Positions 1 to 8,792 of a stretch of 64,000 bases of DNA are shown here, one piece after another. How positions within the stretch are numbered: the first letter of the stretch is position 1; each line of letters opens with the position of its first letter. The notes under the pieces are model-generated. The model saw only the letters and a list, made by a program, of their open reading frames with translations, did no database searches and was not told where the DNA came from. Source of the DNA: Pseudobutyrivibrio ruminis CF1b. Its GTDB lineage: Bacteria; Bacillota; Clostridia; Lachnospirales; Lachnospiraceae. The stretch spans positions 854,979 through 918,978 of the forward strand of contig NZ_AUJB01000008.1 in assembly GCF_000424005.1 (NCBI RefSeq). Reading direction: 5' to 3'. The position numbers and the translations under genes are program-made.

Positions 1-1
1 T

Positions 2-55
2 GATCACATAGTGTTACAGGGTGATGAGGTTGAAGAAAATTCAATCATAAATTAA
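2..55 (+). CDS. 3' end of an upstream gene, possibly HlyD-type membrane-fusion protein
   Basis: An open frame enters from the left edge and stops at TAA 53-55, giving the last 17 residues DHIVLQGDEVEENSIIN. The DG/GD..V..G.EV pattern resembles the end of HlyD/RND-type periplasmic adaptor proteins, which often precede yggS in Lachnospiraceae. Only the extreme C-terminus is visible, so the family is a guess. Confidence 0.4.
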   Translation, partial: DHIVLQGDEVEENSIIN

Positions 56-71
56 GAAATAGAGGTGTGTA

Positions 72-776
72 ATGAGAGCAGATGAATTAAAAGAGAATTT
101 AACTAATGTAGAGAAGCGCATTGCGGATGCGTGTGCAAGAGCAGGCAGAAATCGAGATGAGGTTACACTTATAGCTGTCAGCAAGACTAAGCCTGTAGAA
201 GATTTACAGGTAATCTATGATTGCGGAATCAGAAGCTTTGGTGAGAATAAGGTTCAGGAGCTTACTGGTAAGATTCCTGAAATGCCTAATGACATTGACT
301 GGCATCTCATTGGACATCTTCAGAGAAATAAGGTTAAGTACATTGTAGATCAGGTTAAGCTTATCCATTCTGTAGACAGCTACAGACTTGCAGAGGAGAT
401 TAACATTCAGGCCAAGAAGAAGGGCGTAGTAGTCCCTATTCTTATCGAGGTTAATGCAGCTAACGAAGCTACAAAGTTTGGCGTTAAATTAGAAGAGGCT
501 GCACAGCTTTGTGAAGAGATTTCACACCTTGATGCTGTTCACATTATGGGATTAATGACAATAGCACCAAATGTTGTGGTTCCAGAAGAAAATAGAGCAA
601 TTTTTCACAAAATAAAGGATTTATCGGTTGACATTGCTAGTAAAAACATCGATAATGTAGATATGAGAATTTTATCTATGGGAATGACCAATGATTTTGA
701 AGTTGCCATAGAGGAGGGTGCTACTCATGTTCGCGTGGGTACAGCCATTTTTGGAGAGAGAAATTACAATATCTAA
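72..776 (+). CDS. yggS: YggS/PROSC family pyridoxal-phosphate homeostasis protein
   Basis: Cytoplasmic single-domain PLP carrier with an alanine-racemase-like TIM barrel. It binds pyridoxal 5'-phosphate without known catalysis and buffers B6 and amino/keto acid pools. The 234 residues match family length. The expected PLP lysine is K38 in AVSKTKP. Other family blocks are SFGENKVQEL, WHLIGHLQRNK, MGLMTIAP and LSMGMTNDFEVAIEEG, the last including the phosphate-binding Ser-Met-Gly-Met. The ATG follows AGAGGTG. sepF starts 16 nt downstream, the usual yggS-sepF pairing of Firmicutes cell-division clusters. Confidence 0.95.
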   Translation: MRADELKENLTNVEKRIADACARAGRNRDEVTLIAVSKTKPVEDLQVIYDCGIRSFGENKVQELTGKIPEMPNDIDWHLIGHLQRNKVKYIVDQVKLIHSVDSYRLAEEINIQAKKKGVVVPILIEVNAANEATKFGVKLEEAAQLCEEISHLDAVHIMGLMTIAPNVVVPEENRAIFHKIKDLSVDIASKNIDNVDMRILSMGMTNDFEVAIEEGATHVRVGTAIFGERNYNI

Positions 777-791
777 AATAGGAGTAATGTT

Positions 792-1304
792 ATGTTTGAA
801 AGAATGCTTGATGCAATGCATCTTAGTGATGACTACGATGATTATGAGGACGAAGAACTTTACGAAGAAGAGGAAAAAGATTCTTTCTTCAATAAGTTTT
901 CAAAAAAAGATGAAGAGGAAAAGCGTCCAGTTTTGAACAAGCCTTCTGACAAGGAGACTAGAGCTTCTAAACCAGCGCCAAAGATTACACCAATGAGAAA
1001 CAAAGGGAAAGGAGCTGTTATGGAAGTTTGTGTTATTAAGCCATCTTCTTTCGAAGATGCCCGTGAGATTTCTGAGACACTTTTAGCTGAGCGAACAGTT
1101 CTTCTAAACATGAAGGGATTAGATTTAGGAGTTGCACAGCGTATTATAGATTTCACATGCGGAACCTGCTACGCTATAGATGGTAATTTACAGCGTATTG
1201 AAGATTATATCTTCATTATTACACCTGCAGGAGTTGAGCTATCTGGTGATTTAGCAGGAATCGTTGATGCCTTTGACTTTACAGGGATTCAGACAGGATT
1301 TTAA
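792..1304 (+). CDS. sepF: Cell division protein SepF
   Basis: 170 residues. The N-terminal ~12 residues (MFERMLDAMHLS) can form the membrane-binding amphipathic helix. A very acidic, low-complexity linker (residues ~13-70) leads to the SepF core (~78-165: VCVIKPSSFEDAREI, LLNMKGLDLGVAQRIIDFTCG, IFIITPAGVE). The core forms arcs that bundle FtsZ and tether it to the membrane as an FtsA substitute. An AGGAG site lies upstream, and a clear terminator follows the stop. Confidence 0.93.
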   Translation: MFERMLDAMHLSDDYDDYEDEELYEEEEKDSFFNKFSKKDEEEKRPVLNKPSDKETRASKPAPKITPMRNKGKGAVMEVCVIKPSSFEDAREISETLLAERTVLLNMKGLDLGVAQRIIDFTCGTCYAIDGNLQRIEDYIFIITPAGVELSGDLAGIVDAFDFTGIQTGF

Positions 1305-1310
1305 ATTTTA

Positions 1311-1339
1311 AGCACCAGAACATATCTGGTGCTTTTTTT
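1311..1339 (+). terminator. Rho-independent terminator after sepF
   Basis: A perfect 9-bp stem AGCACCAGA (1311-1319) / TCTGGTGCT (1325-1333) with a 5-nt loop, followed by a run of seven T. It ends the yggS-sepF unit before aroB. Confidence 0.85.
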
Positions 1340-1366
1340 ATACCAAAAGAAGGAGACTAGAATTTT

Positions 1367-2455
1367 ATGGAATGCTTAAATGTTAAATACGAGAACAAAC
1401 CTTGCTACAATATTCATTTTCGCCCAGATTTTACAGACCTTGCTACTGTTTTTAAATCAGACTTAAACAAACAATACGACAATATTTGTGTTGTTTCTGA
1501 TTCAAACGTTGCTGGTTTATATTTAGCTGAGGTTGTACAGATATTTAAGGGCTTATGTGATAATGTTTGTTCTTTCAGCTTTGATGCCGGCGAGGCTTCT
1601 AAAAACCTCGATACAGTCAGTCTCCTTTACGAACATCTTATAATGAAAAAGTTCACCCGCAGCTCCTTACTTGTTGCTTTAGGCGGTGGAGTAGTAGGTG
1701 ATTTAACAGGTTTTGCTGCAGCTACATTCTTAAGAGGTATCGATTTTATTCAGGTTCCTACCACATTATTATCTCAGGTAGACAGCTCTGTAGGTGGAAA
1801 AACAGGTGTAGATTTTAACCAATATAAGAATATGGTTGGTGCCTTTAAGATGCCTAAAATGGTTTACATGAACATTGGCACATTAAAGACTTTGGATGCA
1901 GATAATTTTGCCTGTGGTATGGGCGAAGTCATTAAGCACGGACTCATTTCTGATAAAGATTTTTATCAGTGGTTAAAGGATAACAAAGACAAAGTTATGG
2001 CCAGAGAATACGAGGCTCTTGCATACATGGTTCAAAAGAACTGCGATATTAAACGTTATGTAGTGGAGATAGATCCTACAGAAAAAGGAATCAGAGCTTA
2101 TCTTAATTTCGGTCACACATTAGGCCACGCCATTGAAAAGCTTTGCAACTTCTCATTAGGCCATGGTCAATGTGTAGGTGTTGGTATGGTTTGTGCCAGC
2201 TATCTTTCTATGAAGCTTGGCTATATTACAGAGTCTGAGTACAATGATATTATCGACTGCCTGAAACTGTATAATATGCCAGTCAGCGTTTCAGGACTTA
2301 CAGCAGCAGATATTTTAGAAGCTTCAAAATCAGATAAGAAAATGACTGGCAAAAAAATCAAATTTACAATATTAAAGGCTATTGGCGAAGCAGCATCATA
2401 TCTTGATTTCACAGATGAAGATTTGCTCGAGGCAATAGATCAGGTGTTAGATTAA
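1367..2455 (+). CDS. aroB: 3-dehydroquinate synthase AroB
   Basis: Converts DAHP to 3-dehydroquinate, the second step of the shikimate pathway, using NAD and a divalent metal. 362 residues. The NAD-binding glycine-rich stretch GGGVVGDLTGFAAA lies at ~107-120. It is followed by PTTLLSQVDSSVGGKTGVD and the metal-ligand motifs GEVIKHG (~186) and FGHTLGHAIEK (~250). The ATG follows AAGGAGAC. The stop codon overlaps the lspA start by one base (TAATG), so translational coupling is likely. Confidence 0.96.
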   Translation: MECLNVKYENKPCYNIHFRPDFTDLATVFKSDLNKQYDNICVVSDSNVAGLYLAEVVQIFKGLCDNVCSFSFDAGEASKNLDTVSLLYEHLIMKKFTRSSLLVALGGGVVGDLTGFAAATFLRGIDFIQVPTTLLSQVDSSVGGKTGVDFNQYKNMVGAFKMPKMVYMNIGTLKTLDADNFACGMGEVIKHGLISDKDFYQWLKDNKDKVMAREYEALAYMVQKNCDIKRYVVEIDPTEKGIRAYLNFGHTLGHAIEKLCNFSLGHGQCVGVGMVCASYLSMKLGYITESEYNDIIDCLKLYNMPVSVSGLTAADILEASKSDKKMTGKKIKFTILKAIGEAASYLDFTDEDLLEAIDQVLD

Positions 2456-2976
2456 TGTTTTACAAGGTTAAAAAAAGTACATCAATTATTTACAGTTTTG
2501 CTTTGATTTTAATATTTATTGTTCTTGATCAGGTTACAAAGTACCTTGCTGTACAGCATTTAATGAACAAAGATGATATTATCCTGATTCCAGGCGTCTT
2601 ACAGTTACATTATCTTGAGAATACAGGAGCTGCCTTTTCCCTTTTAGAAGGTAAACAGCTGTTATTTGGCATCATAACACCTATTCTTTTGATTTTACTT
2701 ACTTATGTCCTTATTAGATTGCCACAGAACAAGAAGTATACACTTTTAAACTATATAATTATATTTGTTATTGCAGGAGCTATCGGCAATTATATCGACC
2801 GTGTAACAAACAATTACGTAGTTGATTTTATTTATTTTTCACTGATTAACTTCCCTGTATTTAACGTAGCTGATATTTATGTCACATGTAGCGTCATAGC
2901 TTTATTTCTTGTTATTTTGTTCTATTATAAGGATGAAGATTTAGAGGAGATTAAGCAGCGCTTATTATTTAAATAA
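2455..2976 (+). CDS. lspA: Lipoprotein signal peptidase LspA (signal peptidase II)
   Basis: Membrane aspartyl protease that removes the signal peptide of diacylglyceryl-modified prolipoproteins. 173 residues with four hydrophobic helices. The catalytic Asp pair is in the two family motifs GNYIDR (D115) and FNVAD (D140). Its substrates would include the lipobox proteins encoded at 9.7 kb and 17.1 kb. The gene overlaps aroB by one base and ends one base before the rluD-type gene. Confidence 0.95.
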   Translation: MFYKVKKSTSIIYSFALILIFIVLDQVTKYLAVQHLMNKDDIILIPGVLQLHYLENTGAAFSLLEGKQLLFGIITPILLILLTYVLIRLPQNKKYTLLNYIIIFVIAGAIGNYIDRVTNNYVVDFIYFSLINFPVFNVADIYVTCSVIALFLVILFYYKDEDLEEIKQRLLFK

Positions 2977-2977
2977 T

Positions 2978-3892
2978 ATGGATGAAATCACAATCATAAT
3001 TGAAGAACCATCTGAAGAGAATATTCGTATAGACAAATATCTTGCGGAAAATCTCCCTGAAAAATCACGAAGCTATTATCAAAAAGCAATTGATAATGGC
3101 TTTGTTTTAGTGAACGGAAAACAGGTTAAGTCTAAATATCAGACAAAGCTGGGGGATGAAATAATTGTCAGCATCGAGCCTGTAAAGGAAATCGATATTC
3201 TTCCAGAAGATATTCCAATAGAAATCTTATACGAAGATTCTGATGTTATCGTAGTAAACAAGCCAAAGGGCATGGTTGTACATCCAGCTCCTGGCCATTA
3301 TTCCGGTACACTTGTAAATGCTCTTATGTATCATTGCAAGGATTCTTTATCTGGAATTAACGGCGAGATCAGACCTGGAATAGTTCATCGAATCGATATG
3401 AATACAACTGGCTCTTTACTGGTTTGCAAAAATGATAAAGCTCACAATGATATTGCAGCTCAGATAAAAGTACATTCAGTTAATAGAATTTATAAGGGTA
3501 TTGTTGTAGGAAACTTTAAAGAAGAGACCGGAACCATAAATGCTCCTATAGGCCGAAATCCTAAAGACAGGAAGAAAATGGCTGTTGTAAACAATGGAAG
3601 AGAGGCAATCACTCATTTCACCGTTTTAGAGCAATTTAAGGGCTATTCATATGTCCAGTTTAAATTGGAGACTGGCCGTACTCACCAGATACGTGTTCAT
3701 ATGGCTCATATTGACCATCCATTAGTGGGAGACGACGTATATGGAAAGCCTGTAAAAGGCCTGGAGGGACAAACACTCCACGCACAGACCTTAGGCTTTG
3801 TACAGCCAAGCACAGGTGAATACGTGGAGGTAAATGCTCCATTACCAGCATACTTTGAAGATTTACTGGCTAAATATCGTAAAATGACTTAG
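2978..3892 (+). CDS. rluD: RluD-family 23S rRNA pseudouridine synthase
   Basis: 304 residues. An N-terminal S4 RNA-binding domain (~15-75; RIDKYLAENLPEKSRS, VNGKQVKSK) precedes the RluA/C/D catalytic domain. Catalytic D140 lies in GIVHRIDMNTTG, and [12 protein letters not shown] is typical of the family. LspA followed by RluD is a conserved Firmicutes order (B. subtilis lspA-ylyB). The exact uridine targets cannot be read from sequence. The last 4 nt overlap the convergent recombinase gene. Confidence 0.92.
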   Translation: MDEITIIIEEPSEENIRIDKYLAENLPEKSRSYYQKAIDNGFVLVNGKQVKSKYQTKLGDEIIVSIEPVKEIDILPEDIPIEILYEDSDVIVVNKPKGMVVHPAPGHYSGTLVNALMYHCKDSLSGINGEIRPGIVHRIDMNTTGSLLVCKNDKAHNDIAAQIKVHSVNRIYKGIVVGNFKEETGTINAPIGRNPKDRKKMAVVNNGREAITHFTVLEQFKGYSYVQFKLETGRTHQIRVHMAHIDHPLVGDDVYGKPVKGLEGQTLHAQTLGFVQPSTGEYVEVNAPLPAYFEDLLAKYRKMT

Positions 3893-4950
3893 TTATCTTT
3901 TCTGCTAAAATCTACAGCATTACGTGCCAGACGCTTGTGTTCGTCCTCAATGGCTGCGTAATAATCGATAGTAGTATTAATATTCTCATGGCCAAGAACG
4001 TCAGCAACAAGACGAATATCGCCTGTTTCGCGATAGAGGGCAGTACCGTAGGTGCTACGAAGCTTATGAGGTGTGATTTTCTTGTTAGGAACTACCATTT
4101 TAGCGTATTTCTTAACAAGATTTTCTATTGCATCCACGCTTATTCTCCTACCCTGTAAGGAGTAGAAGAGTGCAGTCTCCTGGCCTTCAACTGGATTAAT
4201 ATATTCACGTTCTCCATTAACATAATCCTGTAAAACCTGAGAAACTTCATCATTGAAATAGATTATATCCTGTCCGCCACCTTTACGGACAATAGTTAAT
4301 GAGTTGACATTAAAATCAACATCATTTAAATCAAGTCCGTTGCATTCGCTGACACGAATTCCAGTATTTAACATTAGGGTTAAAATGGCTAAATCACGGC
4401 CTCGGGTCTTTTGATTATATTTTCTTTGTCTTTCAGATGTAAAGGCATTTCCGTTGTCTATGGCCTCTAAAATGGCCTGAACTTCATAATTGTTCATACG
4501 AACGATATTTTTATCTTTTTTTATCTTAGGAAGCTCTACAAGCTGTGTTGGATCTGATTTAACATATTCACGGACCATCAGATACTTATACATGCCTCGC
4601 AGTGGCGATAATTTACGTGCTATAGCCTTTTTACCGTTTTCGTGTTGTTCGCCCACAGTATTGAGCTCTAGGTAACGTTTATATTCCTCAATATCATCTG
4701 GTGTAATTTTATTTAGAATATCATAATCAATTTTCTTTAAATCATTTCCAACTATAGGATTAGAGTCAGATAAAAACCTAAAGAAGGTAAGCAAATCGTA
4801 GCAATATGAAATAAGTGTGCTGGTCTGAGCATTTTGCTCCTTTGAGTGGACATAATCTAATGCAGGTTTTGGAAGCTGATCCTCAAGCTCACGCAATTTA
4901 AGTTTTAAATTTTTATTTTTATCTTTATAGAAAGATGAGTCTTTTCCCAT
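3889..4950 (-). CDS. Tyrosine recombinase (XerC/XerD-like)
   Basis: 353-residue DNA strand-exchange enzyme. A SAM-like core-binding domain (~28-130) precedes the catalytic domain (~150-345). All catalytic residues are visible: R199 (TGIRVSE), K223 (VRKGGG), H295 and R298 (PHKLRST), H321 (GHENI) and nucleophile Y330 (TIDYY). An extra ~25-residue charged N-terminus is present. It stands alone between housekeeping genes, with no phage genes or att sites seen, so a chromosomal Xer-type role is more likely than a prophage integrase. It has its own promoter. Confidence 0.85.
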   Translation of the reverse strand: MGKDSSFYKDKNKNLKLKLRELEDQLPKPALDYVHSKEQNAQTSTLISYCYDLLTFFRFLSDSNPIVGNDLKKIDYDILNKITPDDIEEYKRYLELNTVGEQHENGKKAIARKLSPLRGMYKYLMVREYVKSDPTQLVELPKIKKDKNIVRMNNYEVQAILEAIDNGNAFTSERQRKYNQKTRGRDLAILTLMLNTGIRVSECNGLDLNDVDFNVNSLTIVRKGGGQDIIYFNDEVSQVLQDYVNGEREYINPVEGQETALFYSLQGRRISVDAIENLVKKYAKMVVPNKKITPHKLRSTYGTALYRETGDIRLVADVLGHENINTTIDYYAAIEDEHKRLARNAVDFSRKDN

Positions 4951-4987
4951 AAATAATTCTCCGTTTTATTTCAATAACTTCATTCTA

Positions 4988-5016
4988 ATTATAGAAGTTT
5001 TTGGGGATATTGTCAT
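4988..5016 (-). promoter_or_regulatory. Promoter of the tyrosine recombinase gene
   Basis: On the minus strand, ATGACA (5011-5016) is 17 bp from a consensus TATAAT (4988-4993), about 40 bp upstream of the recombinase ATG. Confidence 0.6.
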
Positions 5017-5051
5017 TAGGTGAAAAAAGTGCATTTTTACGTAGTACTTAC

Positions 5052-5081
5052 TTGATTAGATAGTCTATAATTTGATAAAAT
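5052..5081 (+). promoter_or_regulatory. Possible promoter of the acyltransferase-3 gene
   Basis: TTGATT (5052-5057), an 18-bp spacer and TAAAAT (5076-5081), 37 bp before the ATG at 5118. The region is very AT-rich, so chance matches are likely. Confidence 0.4.
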
Positions 5082-5117
5082 TTTGCTTAGAGACTAGAAA
5101 GGAATACTTGAATAATA

Positions 5118-6266
5118 ATGAATAATATTAATTTGAAAAAAGCTGATCAGATACAGTTTTTTAGATTTATCTGTTTTGGGATGATTTTTTTATGGCATGC
5201 AAAAGTTTGGCAGATAAAATTCTTACCATCAAACGTTGGCGCTCAGACGGGATTGTTTTTCTTTTTCCTTCTTACAGGTGTTGTAAGTTCTTATTCACTT
5301 GAATCAAAAGATTTAGCCCCTACAAAGAAAAATATAATTGAATATGTAATAAGAAAAATTATAAAGATATATCCTTTGTATTTCTTAACAAATCTTGTTA
5401 CATTCCTATACGAAGGAGGGCAAGAGTACGTAACAACTCATAATGTAAAAATGTTTATATTCATGATTGGCTCCTTTATTATATCATCTCTAATGCTCCA
5501 AACATGGTTATTCATGCCATTTGTATGCAATACTGTAGGATGGTATTTAGCTTCTATGATTTGGCTAAGTATTGTAAATATTCCATTTACTAATTGGGCT
5601 AAATCAAAAAGAAATCAGAAAAAGCCTATTTTACGTATGTTAGGAATAATTTGTTTGGCATTTATATACTTAATTGTTTTATCATCATTGCAATTTATTA
5701 TTCCATTTGGAGCTGGAGCATATTTCTTTCAAACACCTGTTTTTTGCCTTGGTTTTCATATAATTGGTCTTGCATTAGGTCAAATCATTTTGATAGTAAA
5801 GAACAATTATCCAAAGTGGTCACTTCAGGTAAATAAGTTTACTGCTATAGAAACAATAGTTTTATTAATATGGTTAGTGATAGTATTTATTCCAGGTGAG
5901 ATGGCTCCATTACCAATCGCACTGGGAATATTATTTGATATTCTTTTAATTTTTGTTTTTATGTTGGGATATGGAAAGATTTCCGTAATACTGAGAGCAA
6001 AACCATTGGTATTCCTTGGAGACATATCTTTTGAATGTTATATAATTCATCAGGTTATAATTAAAATATATTCAGGTATAAATGGCTGGGAGAGTTTCGG
6101 TTTCTTTGGAAATGCCTATGCACTTGCAATATGTTTTACAATAACAGTAGCTATAGCATTGTATACTTCAAAAATAACGTCACTTCCAGAGGTAAATGCA
6201 AAAAATCCTATATACCATGATTTTACAAAGGTTACTGCAAAAAATGTGGTAGCCTTTTTTAGTTGA
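5118..6266 (+). CDS. Acyltransferase family 3 membrane protein
   Basis: 382 residues, about ten predicted membrane helices. The N-terminal FFRFICFGMIFLWHA block carries the conserved His of AT3 enzymes (OafA/YrhL-like), which O-acetylate surface sugars or peptidoglycan-linked glycans. FECYIIHQVIIKIY near residue 310 is the usual late-helix motif. The gene is more AT-rich than its neighbours and sits between a recombinase gene and an IS, suggesting recent acquisition. The ribosome site is weak (AAAGGAA, long spacer). The substrate is unknown. Confidence 0.8.
   Translation: MNNINLKKADQIQFFRFICFGMIFLWHAKVWQIKFLPSNVGAQTGLFFFFLLTGVVSSYSLESKDLAPTKKNIIEYVIRKIIKIYPLYFLTNLVTFLYEGGQEYVTTHNVKMFIFMIGSFIISSLMLQTWLFMPFVCNTVGWYLASMIWLSIVNIPFTNWAKSKRNQKKPILRMLGIICLAFIYLIVLSSLQFIIPFGAGAYFFQTPVFCLGFHIIGLALGQIILIVKNNYPKWSLQVNKFTAIETIVLLIWLVIVFIPGEMAPLPIALGILFDILLIFVFMLGYGKISVILRAKPLVFLGDISFECYIIHQVIIKIYSGINGWESFGFFGNAYALAICFTITVAIALYTSKITSLPEVNAKNPIYHDFTKVTAKNVVAFFS
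6228..6260 (+). terminator. Terminator overlapping the 3' coding end of the acyltransferase gene
   Basis: AAGGTTAC (6228-6235) pairs with GTAGCCTT (6249-6256) through one wobble and runs into six T. The whole hairpin lies inside the last codons (…TAKNVVAFFS). Confidence 0.6.
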
Positions 6267-6345
6267 CAGGAACGGAAAAATAGTATCTAAGAGCCTTATT
6301 TTTCAATATTTAAGCATGCCAAAAAGGCCTTTAACACAAGCTTTC

Positions 6346-6398
6346 CAGAACTTAATGCTAAATGCCTAGGTAGAATCCATATATTGCATTAAGTTCTG
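6346..6398. repeat. 13-bp perfect inverted repeat at the IS30 left end
   Basis: CAGAACTTAATGC (6346-6358) and GCATTAAGTTCTG (6386-6398) are perfectly complementary around a 27-nt loop. The right arm overlaps the first 6 bp of the IS terminal repeat. Confidence 0.7.
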
Positions 6399-7795
6399 CA
6401 AACCGATAATTGTGTTATACTTTACTCGAATTAATTTTTATTAATACTCAGGTTTACGCAACAACCAAGGCTTTAAAACAACGTCATCACGCTCAATTTT
6501 GACAGCATTTAAAGCCTTCAAAAATTCATCACCTAGAAGAAGCTTAGCTAATTCGTATGGGGATACATTATTTAAGCTTTCACGGGGATAATTGTTGATG
6601 TGGTTCATCAAAAGATGAATGTCAGATTGGGAAAGGTCATTAAAGCTTTTCCCTTTCGACAGAACCTGTCTAATAAACTCATGATTTCTTTCGAGCATCC
6701 CTTTTTGCCATGAGCAATAAGGATCGCAGTAAAACAACTTCGTTTTGATTTCTCCATTTCTATCGCATTCAATAGCATACGGATTACCAAATTCTGTTCC
6801 ACGGTCAGCTAAAATGACCTGAAAGAGCTTTTGAAACAGCTCAATTCCAAGCTTATCGCATATGTCATTTATAGCTTCAATTACGGCCATTTGATTGTGT
6901 TCTTTCAGAAGACATATAATCATAAATCCTGATTTACGATGTAGCATTGTCATGAAGCTGTAGCCGCCTATGACTCCTATCACAGTATCTAATTCCCAAA
7001 TGTTTAAATCAGGTTTATCCTCAATGAATTTTTGAAAATCATTGTAGGTTCTCTTGAATACAAAGTCCTGGAAGCTCTTTGGTCGATTTCCGTGGCTATA
7101 ACGAGGCTTAAATCGGACTTTTCTTGGCATATCTATGTTTCTAGCGGTAAGATAGCAGCGGTCTACGTATTCATAGAGTGTACTAGCTGAACAAGGGATT
7201 TCATCCTTATGATTTGCATAAATAGTCCTTATAGATTGGCCTTTTAGAAGAAGAGGAGATACTAAGTTATCAAGTTGTTCCATTTCTTCTGCAGAAAGTG
7301 TTATTCCGCCTCTAGACTCTTTAAGCTTATCTTCATATACAATCTGAGCTCGTCTGGCTTGATACTTGTATTTAGCAGAAAATGCGCTTATACGGCAAGG
7401 ATTTTCACTGCAGCCATTGCATACATATGGAGATTTTAGTAGCTTAGGGCAAATGTATGGCTTATATTCAGGGCATTTATCGCTGTTACAGTAGTCATCG
7501 CAACCGCTACAAGACATATGTCTGCATTTACCACTTTGGCATAGATTTATGACTGTACATGCACCGGCACCAAACTGAAACTCGCATTTCTCTTTAGTGG
7601 CAGTATGACAAACATATCGGTTTCTTTGTACTTCACGAACGATAGAAGAGTCAGGCCTGCCAAGCTTTTGGGCAATCTTGTGGATTTTTTCTCCCTTATT
7701 TAGTAGATCTTCAATTATAGAACGTTCTTCAAATGTAAGATGTTTATTATTCATGTGATTACCTCCAAATTCTATAGGTAATCGATTTGCAGAAC
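6393..7795 (-). mobile_element. IS30-family insertion sequence
   Basis: A single transposase gene is flanked by 15-bp imperfect terminal inverted repeats: GTTCTGCAAACCGAT (6393-6407) and ATCGATTTGCAGAAC (7781-7795), one mismatch. Total ~1403 bp. No convincing target duplication is visible (…ATTAA / AGTAT…). The reading frame is intact, so the element may be active. Confidence 0.8.
6441..7754 (-). CDS. IS30-family transposase
   Basis: 437 residues. The N-terminal helix-turn-helix (~5-45, HLTFEERSIIEDLLNKG) binds the element ends. A cysteine-rich region with 12 Cys between residues 57 and 120 probably binds zinc. The DDE catalytic core has D256 (WELDTVIG), D317 (ILADRGTEFGNP) and E355 (KGMLERNHEFIRQ). 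The Cys-rich insertion is typical of the long IS30 subgroup in Clostridia. GGAGGT precedes the ATG. Confidence 0.93.
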   Translation of the reverse strand: MNNKHLTFEERSIIEDLLNKGEKIHKIAQKLGRPDSSIVREVQRNRYVCHTATKEKCEFQFGAGACTVINLCQSGKCRHMSCSGCDDYCNSDKCPEYKPYICPKLLKSPYVCNGCSENPCRISAFSAKYKYQARRAQIVYEDKLKESRGGITLSAEEMEQLDNLVSPLLLKGQSIRTIYANHKDEIPCSASTLYEYVDRCYLTARNIDMPRKVRFKPRYSHGNRPKSFQDFVFKRTYNDFQKFIEDKPDLNIWELDTVIGVIGGYSFMTMLHRKSGFMIICLLKEHNQMAVIEAINDICDKLGIELFQKLFQVILADRGTEFGNPYAIECDRNGEIKTKLFYCDPYCSWQKGMLERNHEFIRQVLSKGKSFNDLSQSDIHLLMNHINNYPRESLNNVSPYELAKLLLGDEFLKALNAVKIERDDVVLKPWLLRKPEY

Positions 7796-7930
7796 AGTAT
7801 TAGTATAATTCTAATGAACAAATATTGAAAATATGGTAATTAAAGCTTTCTTTAGGCTGTTAAATCAACTAAAATAAAGACATTAATAAATCGCAATTTG
7901 TAGGGCAGATACAACGAATGGGAGGATACT

Positions 7931-8494
7931 ATGGATGCTAGAGAGTACTTGGAAATATTGCATGTTGCGGAAAGGCTAAAAGATACGCCAAGGCACTGTA
8001 CAACAACAAAACGTAGGACAGAAAGTGTGGCTGAACATAGCTGGCGAATTTCGCTTATGGCCTTTTTATTAAGACATGAATTCAAAGATTTAGATATAAA
8101 TAAGGTAGTTGATATGTGCCTTATACATGATCTTGGCGAGTGCTTTACAGGCGATATTCCAACTTTTGTAAAGACTGACTCTGATAGAGAAGTTGAAGAT
8201 TCATTATTAAATCAGTGGGTAAAAACGCTTCCTGCAGAATTATCTGAAGACATAGCGGCACTTTATAAAGAAATGGATGCGCAAGAAACTAAGGAAGCTA
8301 AACTTTATAAAGCACTAGATAAACTAGAAGCCTTGATTCAGCATAATGAATCGCCACTTGATACTTGGTCTGAAAATGAGTTTGAACTCAACAAGACCTA
8401 CGCATTCGATACAGTAGCGTTTTCCTCTTGGCTTACAGAATTACGAGAAGTCATTTTAGAAGACACTATGAAAAAGATAGAATCGGGGAGTTAA
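7931..8494 (+). CDS. HD-domain phosphohydrolase (YfbR-like)
   Basis: 187 residues with the metal-binding HD signature: H36 (SVAEHSW), the HD pair H66-D67 (LIHDLGE) and a later conserved Asp (~D129, LDKLEAL). The arrangement matches YfbR/HDDC2-type 5'-deoxynucleotidases, which dephosphorylate (deoxy)nucleoside monophosphates. Soluble. GGGAGG precedes the ATG. The gene begins 136 bp beyond the IS, so its promoter region may have been altered by the insertion. The exact substrate is inferred from the family. Confidence 0.82.
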   Translation: MDAREYLEILHVAERLKDTPRHCTTTKRRTESVAEHSWRISLMAFLLRHEFKDLDINKVVDMCLIHDLGECFTGDIPTFVKTDSDREVEDSLLNQWVKTLPAELSEDIAALYKEMDAQETKEAKLYKALDKLEALIQHNESPLDTWSENEFELNKTYAFDTVAFSSWLTELREVILEDTMKKIESGS

Positions 8495-8531
8495 GCAACT
8501 TCCAATTTGTCTAACTAAATAAACATATTAT

Positions 8532-8556
8532 AAGGAGCTGGTTTAGCTCCTTTAAT
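8532..8556 (+). terminator. Terminator after the HD hydrolase gene
   Basis: AAGGAGCT (8532-8539), loop GGTTT, AGCTCCTT (8545-8552), then TAATTTTA. The T-run is interrupted. Confidence 0.6.
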
Positions 8557-8713
8557 TTTACCTATTATTTCTAGTACTAAATGCAACAGTACTATAAGTA
8601 TTGCTTTTACCTGTAGAAACTTGCATTAACTTCAAGAAATTTGCATTTACTAAAAAAAGTTACTTACTTCAAAAATAAAAAGGCTATCCTTTAAATAGGA
8701 ATAATTTGCATAT

Positions 8714-8784
8714 ATCTATCGGTAAAACAGATATTTATCCGATAGATTGATATAGAATAAAACCACCCTCTTCAGGGTGGTTTT
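8714..8784. terminator. Hairpin and bidirectional terminator between convergent genes
   Basis: A 9-bp perfect stem ATCTATCGG/CCGATAGAT (8714-8747) is followed by a strong stem AAAACCACCCT (8759-8769) / AGGGTGGTTTT (8774-8784) with loop CTTC and T-rich flanks on both strands. It serves the HD gene side (+) and the secreted-protein gene (-). The rest of 8495-8792 is AT-rich and holds no gene I can support. Confidence 0.75.
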
Positions 8785-8792
8785 TCTAAAAT

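Noticed and set aside
860..1156. Minus-strand frame of 98 codons opposite sepF
   Set aside because: Shadow frame of sepF with Ser-rich antisense composition and no ribosome site.
3889..4950. Tyrosine recombinase as a prophage or integrative-element integrase
   Set aside because: No phage genes, tRNA target or attachment repeats are seen nearby; it abuts a housekeeping gene and looks Xer-like.
8495..8713. Short TTGCATT direct repeats as a regulatory array
   Set aside because: Only two imperfect copies in AT-rich sequence; not distinguishable from chance.
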